Shown here piece after piece: positions 35,210 to 47,592 of a DNA stretch of 64,000 nt; the first letter of the stretch is position 1, and each line of letters opens with the position of its first letter. The position numbers and the translations under genes were made by a program. Source of the DNA: Plenodomus lindquistii (lineage: Eukaryota > Ascomycota > Dothideomycetes > Pleosporales > Leptosphaeriaceae); NCBI GenBank assembly GCA_025504975.1, contig JANUWI010000017.1, positions 806,001 to 870,000 of the forward strand. Direction: 5' to 3'. The notes under the pieces are model-generated. The model did no database searches and had not been told where the DNA came from. It saw nothing but the letters and a program-made list of their open reading frames with translations.

Positions 35210-35608
35210 ACTGACCTGTACGATACTGTAGCGCAACGTAACGCAACGCACCCTCGTCTATAATCAAGCATATTATTAGATCATTAGCTTTAATTGATTA
35301 CTATGTACACATGAGCATACATATCTCGATCCCCAAAACCCTGAAAACCCACCCCACGGATCTACCAGGGATCCCAAACCCTCGACCCGTTCACTAAAAC
35401 CTGTTCACCCCTGTCGGATATGACGTCACTCCTGGTGCCAAAGCGCAACACCAAGGCCAGTCCTCACATACACAACCACATGTAGCAAGTCCAAGTCAAT
35501 AACATAACCATTCCGTCTACAGTAATTTACTGTCCATTCAATCCACCAATCTACTTTACATTGTCCTCTCAAACGCCATAACATTTGTCAGACAATTTCC
35601 AGGCAAAA
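35210..35608. other. intergenic region, no gene seen
   Basis: This holds the 3' flank of swf1, with a repeated AACGCAACGCA motif just after the stop, and the promoter of the low-complexity gene. Confidence 0.4.
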
Positions 35609-36313
35609 ATGACACAAACCTCGTCCTCTTCGACCGTCGCGCGCAAAGATGTAGACAGCCAAGCAGCACGAACCACGCGTGCGAAAGCGAGAGATGTAGA
35701 TGTACAGGAAAGTCATAAGAGTGCGAGTGCTTCTGTACGTTCCCCCGACGACTTCACCCTTTTCTTCGCCTTTTCTTTCCCTTTCCCTTCCTTTCGCTCT
35801 TAGTCTTGCTCTCACATCTTTCTCTCCTCTCTCAGCCCCCCCCAAATCAACCAACCAACCAACCAACCAACCATGTATCCCTCAACAAGCCAAATTCCAC
35901 ACACTACACCATCCCGCACTGTACTAATAGAAAATAAAAACCAGGCCGGTCTAAACCTCAACCTCTTCGGCGCCCTCTCCGGCGCCCTATCCTCTTCATC
36001 TAAGAAGACATCAAAAGAAAATCCAGACGGCTCGTCAGAAACTACAACCGAGAAGAATGATAAAGGTATATCCCTTTACCCAATTATTCCCCTTACCCCC
36101 CCCCCCCCCCCTCGCTCATACCTCGTCTGACCAAACTACCCCACAGCCTCAGCAGCAGCCCTAACCCGTGGCTCCGCCTCCGCCCACGGCGCCGCAAACG
36201 CCTCGGAGCATAATTACAAAGCTAGTGGTAAAGGGTTAGAAGGTGAGACGCGTGAAGCGAGGAGTGTGAGGGCGAGCGAGAGGGTTGATCATTTGGGGAT
36301 CGAGGAAAAGTAA
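35609..36313 (+). CDS. small low-complexity hydrophilic protein, three exons
   Basis: Exons 35609-35734, 35945-36065 and 36147-36313 give about 137 aa, with all three junctions in phase (0 and 1). The donors are GTACGT and GTATAT; the acceptors are AACCAG and CCACAG. The protein is hydrophilic and Ser/Ala/Lys/Glu-rich. It has a central LNLNLFGALSGALSSSSKK patch that could form an amphipathic helix, and an Ala/Glu/Arg-rich end (EARSVRASERVDHLGIEEK). No family is recognised; composition recalls small stress or LEA-like proteins, which is inference only. Intron 1 is unusually long (210 nt), strongly pyrimidine-rich and carries a CCAA repeat. Intron 2 holds a run of 16 C. Confidence 0.6.
35848..35872 (+). 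repeat. (CAAC)n tetranucleotide repeat within intron
   Basis: Six CAAC/CCAA units lie in intron 1 of the low-complexity gene, about 70 bases before its acceptor. Confidence 0.8.
36096..36111 (+). repeat. poly-C run of 16 within intron
   Basis: A homopolymer of 16 C lies in intron 2 of the low-complexity gene. Its length may be unreliable in the assembly. Confidence 0.8.
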
Positions 36314-36785
36314 CTTGATCAAGTGATTGGGAGGTAGGGGGTTATGAAGAATCGATATATTATGTTGAGGTTGATATTGTGGAGTGATGATATGTGCATG
36401 TGTGGGCGTGGGGAGGAGCGAGTGGAGCAGTGGGGGAGGGTGAATGGGTTGTGATTGTGGTAGTGATTGTAATGGTGTTGTGCATTAATCTACCGAATAT
36501 AAAGCGTAATAGTAATGATGATGAAAAACGGATGGGCCTTTTTAAGGAGCCAAATCCAGCGCAGCAGTACCGCAAATTCCGCCGTTAAACGCCAGATACA
36601 CTATCAATCCAACACCCAACACCGCATTCATGTCCAAAAGCGTAACCCAAATAAAGATGAAAAAAAAATCCATCAACCCCATGATGGCACTTCATTCCCA
36701 AAAAACCAAAAAACGCCCATAAAACACCAAACACAGCAACAAAAAGAAAAAGGACACAAAAACTTCGCAGTTCCCAACCCTCCCA
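36314..36785. other. intergenic region between convergent genes
   Basis: This holds the 3' flanks of the low-complexity gene and of med13. It is A-rich on the plus strand near 36640-36780 and has no gene. Confidence 0.5.
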
Positions 36786-39700
36786 TCACACCCCTCCACA
36801 AACCACCCGTTCCAACCCCCCAACCCCCCTCTTCGCAGCAACAATATGCCAAGGCACACTCCCATGCCTACTACCCCTCATCCCCCTCAACCGCGCCAAC
36901 AACCCCAACGCCCTAAACTGCCCCAAAATCTCCTTCAGCAAATTCTCCGCCGTACTTCGCGTCTGCGGCGTAGGCGTCCACATCAAACTACTTGTGCTCC
37001 TCGGCCCTTCTGCGACTGGACTCGGTGATGGCGGCGCAGACGCGGGGTTCGCGTACGCGCCCGGTGAGGCGGCGGGTGTGCCTGTGTCGCTGGAGGCGAA
37101 GGGCGAGGAAGTACGGGCGGTGTTGGTGTTTGGATTGGAGGGTGTTGTTCCGCCTCCTACGGCGCCGATCCAGAGGATGTTTACTGCGACGACGATGGGG
37201 CCGGGTTCTGGGTCGGGTACGGGTTGCGATGTAGAGTTTCGTGTTGCGAAGCTGACGCCGCGTTTGACGAGGAGCCCGGAGATGAGCGCGGGGCTGAAGT
37301 GGTTGGTTGAGTTTGAGTTGTGTAGGCGGTGGGCGAGCGTTATGCCCCATGTTTCGTCTGTTACGTCAATGAGTCGGGCTTCGGGGTCTTGAGAGGGGTC
37401 CAGAGACGGGTCGGTGGCGGATGGTGTGGCGGCTGGGGTAAGGCCGGCGGCTGGGTCAGGGGAGACGGTTGGCTGTGGTGTGGAACCTGGTGTTGCAGTC
37501 CCGGGTGGAGCTTGGGACGGAGGCATCGTCGGAGTAAATTTGAAAGGCGCATCGGTATCCACAGTGAGGAGTGTGATGAAGAGGTTGAGTTGGGCGGGAT
37601 AAGAGATCAAAAGGACCCAGGTTTCAAGTTCTTCGCGCTCCATTACCCCTGCCTTGGCAATGCAGACGCGCCAGTGGACTCGTCGTGATTGAAGGATCTC
37701 GACAGTGGTCTGCCAGATCTCCTTTGCAATTTCGCCGAACATGCGAGTGCCGAGATGATACGACACAACTGTCTGCGACTTGCCACATGTATCGGTCCAA
37801 GCGGCTGTGACCCAGAGGCCATCAAGACTAATGGCGTAGCCAAGATGCATGTAGCAGTTCTCGCGTAGTAGATCCTGGGGTGGCTCAGAAAGCAGCTTGA
37901 AAGGTATGCTACGTGGTATGGTCTCTTCGAGTTGGAAAGCAGGGGCAGTGTATATGCTCAAGCATGTCTTGTCGCCACTCGGTGCGCTGGGAGGACACCG
38001 ATCGTAAACCTCGCGAGCCAGATTGATGTATGTGCTTGGATCGAGGATAACAGGTGCGTCGAATGAGGCAATGTACTTCATAGGCACGATTTGCAGTACT
38101 AGGTCTGGCTTTTGAGACTGATCTGATCGGCCCGGAGGCCCCTGTCCGTAGGCCTGAAACAGTGCCCAAAATGACTGACATAGCTCCCATAGTGCAGACG
38201 GACTGCCGAACGGGTCGACAATGTAAATGACGAATGCATCAATCTTGGCCTCCTGCTGCTCCTGTATCTTTGGATGTTGTATAGCCAAGAGCTTGCCCAG
38301 TTGTACACAAGTGTCTCTGAAAGCCCTGGAAGCATCACGTTCTGAAGTTGGATTCGTAAGCTGGCATGGGACCAACCCACCTTCAAACTCCACAACAGTC
38401 TCCACCCGACTGTGTGTGCCGAGTTTGCAGCTATCGTACGCAAGCTGGAGGTTGAGAAGGAACCCCTCGAGGCACGGTTTCAGAGACTCGCTATGCGGGT
38501 AGATGCAGAAGGCAACGATGTTCTTTGGTGGACTTGCAGGTGACAGCCCAAGATGCTCCCAGAATGCGACTGCCGGTGGGAGCAGATCCCAATGTGTGTC
38601 GGCGCGACGAACTCGCAGGAATGGCGGATTGATCTGGAACATTTGACTGCTAGGCGCTGTGGCCTCATTCTGCTTTCTTGGCGGTGGCCTTTGTTGGCCT
38701 TTGCCTTGTGGTTGAAAATCGGGAAAAACGTCGTTTACGGCTGCGAGTGTCGGGACCGTACATTCAGTCGTATCCGGGAAGAGCGTCTTGATGGCCGAGT
38801 GCCAGCGTGTCTCTGAGGATACAGAGGAAGCAAATTCCGTTTCGGCTGGGTCATCCTCGTTGAGCATATCTAGAGTGGCGGAGACGATCTGATCTGTGAC
38901 AATCTGAGTAATAATGATGCTATCCTTGCCGCCCAAAGACCTCTCATCTGACATCTCAAGGTCGGGCTGGGAGGTTGGTGTGTCGGGCATTTGCATTGAT
39001 GGCGGCAGTGCAGGCATACTGAACCGAGCACCGAGCGTCGTGCGCTCTGACGGCAACGACGAGTGAACCAGAGACCAGTCCCATGAGCTGGGTTCGAAGG
39101 ATGCCAAGTAAGCTTCATCGAGTTGCAGCCCTTGTAAGTCGTGCCAGTCACCACCCCATGACTCTGCGAATGATGTAACAGACATGGGTGTGGCATTGCC
39201 GTCGGTAGGCAACTTTCTCTTCGATGGCATGTTGAGACCACTCAAGAACGCCATGGGGCTTGCGTCAGGCTCTTCTTCCGATTCTTCTTCAGAGGCTTGC
39301 GAAGTCTCACTCGATGAATCCGACTCATCGCTTGCTGCTCGAGCTAAAGCAGTAATCTCGGGAATCCTCGCAGTAGACGCCACACCGATGGCGTAGCGGA
39401 GCTTCGTCATCAAAGGAATGTCTCGTAGACTTGTGAGCTCAGGTGGCTTGAGACTGATCCGTCGCTCGGCAATAGTATCTTTACCGCGCCCTACACTGAA
39501 TCGCCCCTCCTCATACTTCGCATCGGTGAGGCTCATCTTACGACTGAACTGTAGGGGGTCAAACGCTCTTTCGCGCAAACGATCAGGGGTGCTTTCCTTG
39601 TCGGTTTGCAACGTGACTCTCTTGGCTGATGGCGCCCGGACTGTCCCCTCAACCTTGCGCGTGTCTAACGGAGGTGTAGCATGTGGACCTGCTTTCTTTT

Positions 39701-41817
39701 TGCCTTCTACAGGTGACTGCGACTTCGTTTGCGTATTTTTCGTGGCGATGGTTTCAGCATCCGCGATTGCTGGTGCAGCTTTGGTAGTCTTGCTGGTGGT
39801 GGATTGATCCTGACCTGACCGTGATGCTGTAGCAAGAGCATTCTTGAGAGCGGCTGAAGGGTCCGAAGTTTTCTTCTCTACCTGAATCGCCGCTCCAGCC
39901 TTGGGTTCCTGAGGCTCAGCTTCCTTGGATGGGGCCACTTTGTTTTCTGACATGTCCGGCGCATCTAGCATATCTACATCTTCATCGTCTGGTGCGTCAA
40001 AGAAGTCGAAGTCTTCATCGTTTATGTTGTCACCTTCGTAGCCTTCCTCTTCCATATCCCCGAACAGATCGTCGTTGCCACTGGAAGTGTTGAAATTTTC
40101 AGGAGCCGCAGGGAATGCTGGGGAAGTCGTGGACTCGCCCATCTCTGTGTGAGAGTGATCCTGTGGCGCTGAAAGGTTGATGGCTGGATTGTTCACTCCA
40201 GGTGCGAGTATCACGTTGGAAACGGCACCAGAAACACTGGGGGTGTCGCATATCGCTAGGCCAGTCAGCGGAGCTACCCCATCAGGCGGTGTTGGGTAGA
40301 CTCCGCTTACAGCCTGGAGGTCGCCATACGCACCGGTGCGAGTATTTAATGGTGATGACGGGAATAGGCCGACTTGCTCCTCTTTACGCCGAACAGCATC
40401 TTCTTCCGCTTTTTTTGCTCTCCGTTGTGTTTCCAACAGTTTGTCACGATCAGCTTTGCCCAAAGCCCATTCCTGAGCGACATCAAGGGGATCTCTGAAA
40501 CCGTGCGAACTCGTCGATTCAAACCACCTCAGAACGTTGGCCCGGGATTCGGACGATCTCGTGTCGAAAAGGTCGTTTGCGATATTTTCGGTTCGGTCTG
40601 CAGCGTAGAGAAAACAAAGTGCTCGAGGCCAGAGTATGTCCCATTCTTGACTGGACGAGATTGGACTGGATAGAGCAGGTGAGGGTGCCTGAGTGGTGCG
40701 AATCCTTACCCAAGAGTCACGCTTGTCAAGGTCAGGCAAGGAGAAACCTTTCCACCCCAGCCACCGAGTGACTGTCGATTTCCACTTGGCTATGCTCTGC
40801 TCGAGAGTAGTTGTCCTAGCTCTTTTCTTCTGGCGAACGTTGATGTCCACCGCGACGGAACCCAGAGGATCATCAAAGGACACTATACTCGCTAGCAACC
40901 CGTTGGGGGCAACGCGAACAACTTTGCCAATGACCTGTTCGTGTTCGCTTGGTTGGTTGATTTGATCCAAGCAACATATAGTGTGGCTGCTCTGTGTGAC
41001 AGTTGACACTAACAAGGTGCCGGAGCTAGTCCAATGGGCGGATATGCTAGTCAGCCAATGCAAGTCTGATGACGAAGAAGCGTGCCAGTCGTGAGGGGTG
41101 CTCAGGGTGGTTGGTCGTGAGATGAAAGTACGGTAGTTCAAAGCAACCACTTTACAGTCTTTAACTAGAGTATATGATATCAAGCCAATGACGGACGAAA
41201 TGAGCAAATCATAGACGGTGAAATAGTCGGGCGGCTGCTGATCCGCTGCGTTAGCTGGGCCGTGGCCTGGAGGAAGTCGCGCACCTCCACTCTGTGAGCC
41301 TTTCTGAGGTGGTGCTACCGAGGGAGAGGTGGTGCTGGACGAGGTGCTGGACGTTGCACTGGACTGTCCTGCGCGCAAGGGTGGTCGAGCCAGTTCCACT
41401 GCCTTGATGCGACCGGCTTGTTCACCTGGTGATGATTAGCAGAGTACCGGCACGGTAGGGAGGCACCATACGCTGCAAGCGATAGCCGTCGACGGTTGGT
41501 AGGTCCGCGCTGCCCTGAGCCGACTCTTCTGGGCTGGTTGGCTTGAACAGCCACAGCCACGGTCGGGTAGCATCTTGTGTAACCCAATGCGAAGCCTGTC
41601 GGAGCTTGGATTCCACGGCACGAATGTCGTCTAAAGTGGACCACTCGCGGTCTCTTGCACTCGTCTGGGTGGCAGTGCGCGATATGGTGAAGGCTTGAAA
41701 TGCGATGGCCTCGAAGTCTCCCTGTGAGGTTGGTCAGCACGGGCGGGGGCGCGGCGGGGAGGGAGTAAGGCGGACTATAGCTTGCGCATTGGTGCTACAG
41801 GTCTTGAGAAAGTCCAT
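36786..41817 (-). CDS. MED13: Mediator complex subunit 13
   Basis: Three exons, 41817-41776, 41721-41472 and 41425-36786, give about 1643 aa. The first two short exons rebuild the Med13 N-terminal domain: MDFLKTCSTNAQAI, then IAFQAFTISRTATQTSARD, then ASHWVTQDATRPWLWLFKP. Introns are 54 and 46 nt; the second has GCTAATC before CACCAG. The third exon holds the remaining N-terminal domain (DYFTVYDLLISSVIGLISY), a long acidic/Ser-rich disordered middle, and the conserved C-terminal domain (FCIYPHSESLKPCLEGFL, DAFVIYIVDPFGS, CYMHLGYAISLDGLWVTAAWTD). Med13 links the CDK8 kinase module to core Mediator and mainly represses transcription. Size and domain order match Ssn2/Srb9. The first donor is a less usual GTCCGC. 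It is convergent with the upstream small gene and divergent from enp2. Confidence 0.9.
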
Positions 41818-42524
41818 TAGAGAGAGGCTGCCGTGGTGCGCAAGACGGACTACGGGACGCTCAGGTGGTATTGGCGACGTATAAGCACTCCCAAGATGGC
41901 ACTGTACACCTTTTCCATCAACCTCGCCGTGGGGCCAGACGCGTGTGGCGCGACTAGGAGAGGCGATGGGCGAGCGAGTGCGGCTCTGGCGGGGCGGCGT
42001 TGGCTAGGGCGCGTGCATGGCAGGGTCGCGTGGGTTGGTGTTGGAGCATCGTCGCCCGTGTCCGGAGGCGTGGGACTGCGGGAACAGCAGCAGACGTCAA
42101 CCGCAGCCGACAGCTCGGCCCGATAGTGGTTGGAGGAGGAGGAGGTGGAGGAGGAGGAGCGGAGGAGGAGCAGCGTGACGCGTGACTGGCCAGCCACTGG
42201 TATTGGTCACTCTGCCGCGCGCAGCACAGACAGTGGTTGGTAGGGGTATCGTGTCGAGGGAACGAGGGAAGGAGGGGAGGTGGTGGTGCAGGCTGCCAGG
42301 GCGGGTGCAGCCGGCGCGTGCGGCCTGGCCTGAGGCTTTGTTTGATGCGGCGGCCGACGGGCGACCGAGTGCTGGCCTGCGCGGGCGGGCCACTCGGCGT
42401 CGCTCCCACCCTGGCCGCGGTTCAGCCCTATGGAACTTTTTTATGCGCGCCTTGCTACTCGCAACTCTACCGTACAGCGACCACTCGCGACTCGCACCCC
42501 GCACACCTCGACGCGCCCGCCACC
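41818..42524. promoter_or_regulatory. GC-rich bidirectional promoter region of med13 and enp2
   Basis: About 700 bases between divergent ATGs. It contains a GGA-rich tract near 42128-42172 and a high overall GC content that keeps several spurious frames open. No separate gene is supported. Confidence 0.5.
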
Positions 42525-44848
42525 ATGAAAATCTCAAACTCGGCGGTGCCAGTCTACACAATCAGCGGCAGTGAGGCCCGCCCGCTGCCAGAATGGCTCA
42601 TCCGCCAGCGCAAACGGTGCGCCGCAGCACTTTGCACGCACACCATCAGACCCAGACTAACACATGGCAGGAGCTTGAAGAACGACCCCGAGTTTGCCAA
42701 CCGCGTGGAATTGCTACAAGATTTCGACTTTGAAGAGGCCAGCCAGTGCGTCAGAGTCAGCCAAGACGGCGACTGGGTCATGTCCACCGGCACATACAAG
42801 GTGCCCAACGTGCGCCACACCATCTCGACACACTACTGACGCACGCGCAGCCCCAAATACACGTCCACTACCTCCCGCACCTGTCGCTCTCCTTCGCGCG
42901 CCACACAAACAGCCTCAACCAGACCTTCCACCTCCTCTCGAGCGACTACACCAAGAGCGTCCATCTTCAATCCGATCGCAACATCGAATTCCACACCGCA
43001 GGCAATCTGCACTACATGAGCCGCATCCCTCGCTACGGAAGAGACCTCGTATACGACCGGAGATCGGCAGAATGCCTGGTACCATCGGTTGGAGTAAATG
43101 CCGAGGGCATGGGCGAGGCCTTTCGACTGAACTTGGAAGTCGGGCGGTTCATGCGGAGTTACGAGATCGATGTGGGTGGTGACGAAGTCGGAAGCGTAAC
43201 ACTGCAAGGCGGAATCAACGCTGGCGCAGTCAACACGGGAGCCATCGCCGAGGACAGTCACAATCTACTGGCATTCGGCACGTCAATAGGCACAGTCGAG
43301 TTCTGGGATTCGCGATCGAGAAACCGTGTCGGCATCCTGTCATCGCCACAAGACGCATTCCAGGGCCGCTCAGAAATCACTGCGCTGAAATTCCCTCGTT
43401 CAGGCCTCGAAGTCGCCGTCGGAGACTCCAACGGAATAGTACACCTCTACGATCTACGCTCGCCCAAGCCAACCGTCAAGAAGGACCAAGGCTACGGCTT
43501 CCCCATCAAGAACATCATCTACCTCGACTCCAGCACATCCACCCGCGGCCAGACCACCGAGCCCAAGATCCTCACAGCAGACAAGCGCATCATCAAGATC
43601 TGGGATCCACGGGATGGCGCATCCTGGACCTCTGTCGAGCCTGCCGTCGACCTCAACCACGTAGAATGGGTAAAAGACACGGGCATGCTCCTCACGGCCA
43701 ACGAAGGAAAACAACAACACTCCTTCTTCATCCCCCAACTCGGCCCCGCCCCCAAATGGTGCGCCTTTCTCGACAACATTGTCGAAGAAATGGCCGAAGA
43801 CCCCAACGACCCCAACGCCTTTGGCAAAGGCTCAGCAGGCGAAGTCTACGACAACTTCAAATTCCTCACCCTACCGCAGCTCAAACAGCTCAGCCTCGAC
43901 CACCTCGTCGGAACAACCAGTCTCCTCCGCCCCTACATGCACGGATACTTTGTCGCGCAAAAGCTCTACGAAGAAGCCCGACTCATCTCCAACCCAGACC
44001 TCTGGCAAGAACAACGCGCCAAGAGCGTGGCCGAGAAGATCAACAAGGAGCGCGAATCCCGCATCCGCGGCAACAAAAAAGTCGCCGTCAAAGTCAACCG
44101 CAAACTCGCAGAAAAAATGCTGGAAAAACAAGAAGAAAAGGAGCGCCGTCGCGCAAAACGCGTCCTCGCAAAGGGCGGCGACGACGACGAAGCCATGCCC
44201 GACGCCCCATCAACCGAAGGAGAAAAGAGTAAAGAAAAACTCGCCGAAACACCCCTCGCCGACCCTCGATTCGCCCGCCTCTTCGAAGAAGAAGATTTCC
44301 AAGTCGACGAAGCATCCCATGAATTCCGCTCCCTCAACCCAAGCACCACCACAGCCATACCAAAGGGTCTCACAGCCGCAGAACAAGAAGACCTCGAGTC
44401 CGCCCACGGTTCCTCGTCATCCTCATCCTCCGACTCTGAAGCCGAGCGCGCGCCGAAGAATCAACCCAAACCCAAAAAGAGCAAAAAAGATATCCTGGAC
44501 GCTGGACGTGTCAGCAGCACCAGCTACAAAAAATCCGGGCACAACGACCCACGCACTGGTGCCCCGCCTCAAATGCTGGTTTCGAGCTCTGGAGCTAGAA
44601 AAAGTGGTGCTGGTGGTGCAGAAAAAAGGGACAAGAGTTTTGGAAGTCGGGTGTCGAAGCTTAAGGAGCGGGGGCCGAGGAGGGAGGGCGGTACGACGAC
44701 GACGGTGGTTGGGGAACGGGAGATTACGTTTCAGCCGGAGAGGAAAGTTAGGAAGAAGGCTACTGGGAATGATGGCGGACAGAGTGACAGGAGGAGGGAT
44801 GAAAGTGGGAGGAGGAATGCTAGTGGGAATGTGTTTAGGGGGTTGTAG
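42525..44848 (+). CDS. ENP2: ribosome biogenesis WD-repeat protein Enp2 (NOL10)
   Basis: Three exons, 42525-42616, 42671-42800 and 42851-44848, give about 739 aa. Introns of 54 and 50 nt have GTGCGC and GTGCCC donors, with CTAAC and CTGAC branch sites. Splicing gives the family start: VPVYTISGSEARPLPEWL, then SLKNDPEFANRVELLQDF, then PQIHVHYLPHLSLSFARH. WD40 blades follow (LLAFGTSIGTVEFWDSR, VAVGDSNGIVHLYDLR, ILTADKRIIKIWDPRDG). The NUC153 motif (DPRFARLFEEEDFQVDEAS) and a basic Lys/Arg-rich nucleolar tail complete it. Enp2/NOL10 is an essential nucleolar factor for small-subunit (18S) rRNA processing. Identity is secure. Confidence 0.94.
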
Positions 44849-45352
44849 AGTTTGATCTTTCCCCTGTATCTAGAAGAGGGGGGAGAGAGGGAGAAAGAAT
44901 ACGATACCCCTGTTCAACCGGTTCAAAAAGTCTACATCATGCATCATGTCATGTGTGATCGTGTGACATAAGAATATTTACATTCTTCTCCCTCCTCCTA
45001 AAGTTAAAATTACCTTGGTATATGAACCCGCAAAACAGCAGCAACAAACCCCCCCCCCCACCATCTACATGCATGCGCATATCGCCAAAATCCCCCCCCC
45101 CCCCCCACCCCAAACACGTTGTGAATAACCTCCCTTGCATCATTTTCTTGTTCTTTTTCCCTTTACTTGGAATTACTATACATGTATGCATAGTATGCAT
45201 ATATACATGCATACACACTATCACATACTATATACGTACCCTAGCACACATACATCCCCGGACTCCGCCTCACTCCGCCTCCGCCTCACTCCGCCCTCCT
45301 CCGCACATCGCCAACCGCCACGATAGTCATATCATAGTCATGTACGTATATT

Positions 45353-45423
45353 GTATGTATGTATGTATGTATGTATGTATGTAGGTATGTATGTATGTAT
45401 GTATGTAGGTATGTATGTATATA
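45353..45423 (+). repeat. (TATG)n microsatellite, slightly interrupted
   Basis: About 17 units of GTAT/TATG with two GTAG interruptions. Confidence 0.9.
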
Positions 45424-45658
45424 GGTACATACTGTGTAGGGTGTAGGTGTATGGTATGGTAGGATAGGATAGGGTAGGGGTAAATAGATATAAGTCATGG
45501 ACGCTTGGTTGGGTACGATTTGTGCGGAGGGTCTGGTCTGGTCTAGTCTGGTTGGGTACTGTGATGTGATGTGTGATGTGTAATGTGGTTGTGTGTGTAA
45601 AGGTTAGTAATCTTGCATGCGGGGCTAGACTAGTGGGGTTGTCTTGATTAGAGTGCAG

Positions 45659-45661
<3 letters not shown>

Positions 45662-45739
<78 letters not shown>
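45662..45739 (+). repeat. (TG)39 microsatellite
   Basis: A perfect TG dinucleotide run of 78 bases. It is a candidate polymorphic locus and possibly Z-DNA-forming. Confidence 0.95.
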
Positions 45740-45741
<2 letters not shown>

Positions 45742-45763
45742 ATTGGAACGGAGATATGTATTG

Positions 45764-45821
45764 GGAAGGAAGGAAGGAAGGAAGGAAGGAAGGAAGGAAG
45801 GAAGGAAGGAAGGAAGGAAGG
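45764..45821 (+). repeat. (GGAA)14 microsatellite
   Basis: About 14 tandem GGAA units on the plus strand, starting 24 bases after the TG run ends. Confidence 0.95.
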
Positions 45822-46211
45822 CAGGGGAAGGGGGTTAGAAGCAGTCAGTTTAGGTTTGATAGTTGTGCTTGCTTGCTTGCTCACTGGGCGAAACAAACCA
45901 ATCATGCTCTAGAAACATGAACATCACTGCAAAAAGGACAGTACGGTAGATAAGATGATATAGAAAACTTGAAATATCGCTCTATCTTGCCATTCCGTTC
46001 CAATGCCCACCTGGACCACGCGTTGAGGCACCAAGCTCATAGGAAAAATCCAGAGACAACAAACGCCTTGTGACGGTTATCTCGTGTATATAACCTCCTC
46101 CCTCCATCCTCTACGCTCGACAACGTTGGTCGAGCCATGATCCTCACATCCAAGACGTGTCCTTGCCGCCTTGTACTTGTCCTTGCGGTTTGTCGTGTAC
46201 CAGTGAGGCGT

Positions 46212-47025
46212 CTACTCGGCACTCTGCTTGTTCATCATTGTGTACGCTGCAAATGCCAATGCACCGCCTAGCAGAATGATGGCGTACAGTCCGACGCCAG
46301 TTGACGCGCCGTCTGTTGCTGTGGCTGTGGCGCCTGGGGCCGTGCCGTAGCTCTTGGGCTTGGGGTCGCCGTCCTGTAGACACCATGTCAGCATAATCTG
46401 TCGTTCGGCTATAGAATTGGGTGATTGAACGTGGTTGGGTGTTGCTCAAGCCGAATGCGTATCCCGAGACGACATGTGAAGACAGCCGCCACGGAACTGC
46501 CGGAATAGTCTCGGGATTCGCCTTAGCGTGTTCGGCCGATGTGCTCGGGAGTTTTGGGATGGGAATTGGGGAAGGTGGGTGTGCATTCGCGAGTTTACTG
46601 GATCTCGCGTGGTTGGGAGGAGAAGGAAAGGAAGAGACAGCGTACCTGGCGCTTCAGTGTTCCAACGAGCATGCCTTCGAGGATCTCGCGGGCTTCGTCT
46701 GAGTGGCCGACGTCCTCGAAGGCTTCTGTGGAGTCTTGACCGCCGACGTCGAGGAGGACTTCCTCACCACCTCTGTAGTGTATTGTCAGCTTCCATTGCT
46801 CATTGTATATGCGTGTGTATAGCTTCCACTGGGCGTGGAGACTTGCGGTGTGGTGGTGCACCGAGGCAACCCAAACGCAATAGGACACACCATCGGAGGA
46901 ACGTACGGGTGCTCGTCCACGAAGCTCGTGGCATTGTAGACCTTGTCGTGAACCACAATGTAGAGGTCCTTCTTGGTGTTGTGCTCCGAGACGTCGGAGT
47001 AGGTGTATTCTTTTTGGTCGGCCAT
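46212..47025 (-). CDS. cytochrome b5, tail-anchored
   Basis: Three exons, 47025-46907, 46772-46646 and 46373-46212, give 135 aa. The cytochrome b5 heme-binding core is split by intron 1 (134 nt) inside the signature: DEHP joins GGEEVLLDVGGQD. Heme ligands are H39 (DEHPGG) and H63 (EDVGHSDEA). The third exon adds a Gly/Thr-rich linker and a C-terminal membrane anchor (VGLYAIILLGGALAFAAYT) with a short polar end, typical of ER tail anchoring. It donates electrons to desaturases, hydroxylases and P450s. Intron 2 is 272 nt, long for this genome. All junctions keep phase. Identity is secure; the isoform is not assigned. Confidence 0.92.
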
Positions 47026-47592
47026 TGCGTCGGTTGTGGAGAAGAGTGAAGGTACGGTCGAGTCTGGTCAAATCCACTCAACGAGACGTGGGGTACAGCT
47101 GACTAAGTGAGAGTGACGGTGAGTGCGTAGGCGTGAGACTCGGTGGTGCGCTGCGTAGAAATCGCAAGAAAGCAGCGGACGACAAGTTGGTGGTCCAAGC
47201 GGCTGCTCTTGTCGCTCTCGGTTCTGCCTGCGTGGCTTCACGAGGCCGGACGATCAATAGCCAACTAATTGCCAGACTCCGATTGGCTGCTGTTGCACTC
47301 CTCAACGGGTAACCAGACCCTGTCGCGGAACTTCCGGTGGGGCTGTAACTGGACGTCGTTCGGCATCGCGGGGCACTTCCTACCCTTTGAGTAGCTAATT
47401 CCGCCCTCTGCATTCACGCGCACGATAGATAACACTTGGACGAGGTGGCATCTGAAGAAACCTTACATCCAGACAGCACATGGCGGGGTTGGTGACATTG
47501 TAAAAGTCAAATGTATGGATAAAGTAAGACGCCCTCGCTATGCTTGCTGTAATCATCATCCATAAGCCGTATCGCATGGAACCCATGGAAAG
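47026..47592. other. intergenic region, no gene seen
   Basis: This is the promoter of the cytochrome b5 gene and the 3' flank of the flavoprotein-like gene. Nothing else is visible. Confidence 0.5.

Larger units (their letters stand above)
44849..46211. other. microsatellite-rich intergenic region
   Basis: The gap between convergent enp2 and the cytochrome b5 gene has no gene. It holds two C homopolymers (45049-45059 and 45092-45106), a CTCCGCCT-rich patch (about 45257-45300), a TATG tract, a 78-base TG tract and a GGAA tract. Confidence 0.7.

Noticed and set aside
39418..39807. antisense frames inside med13
   Set aside because: They lie opposite a well-supported coding exon and show no independent features.
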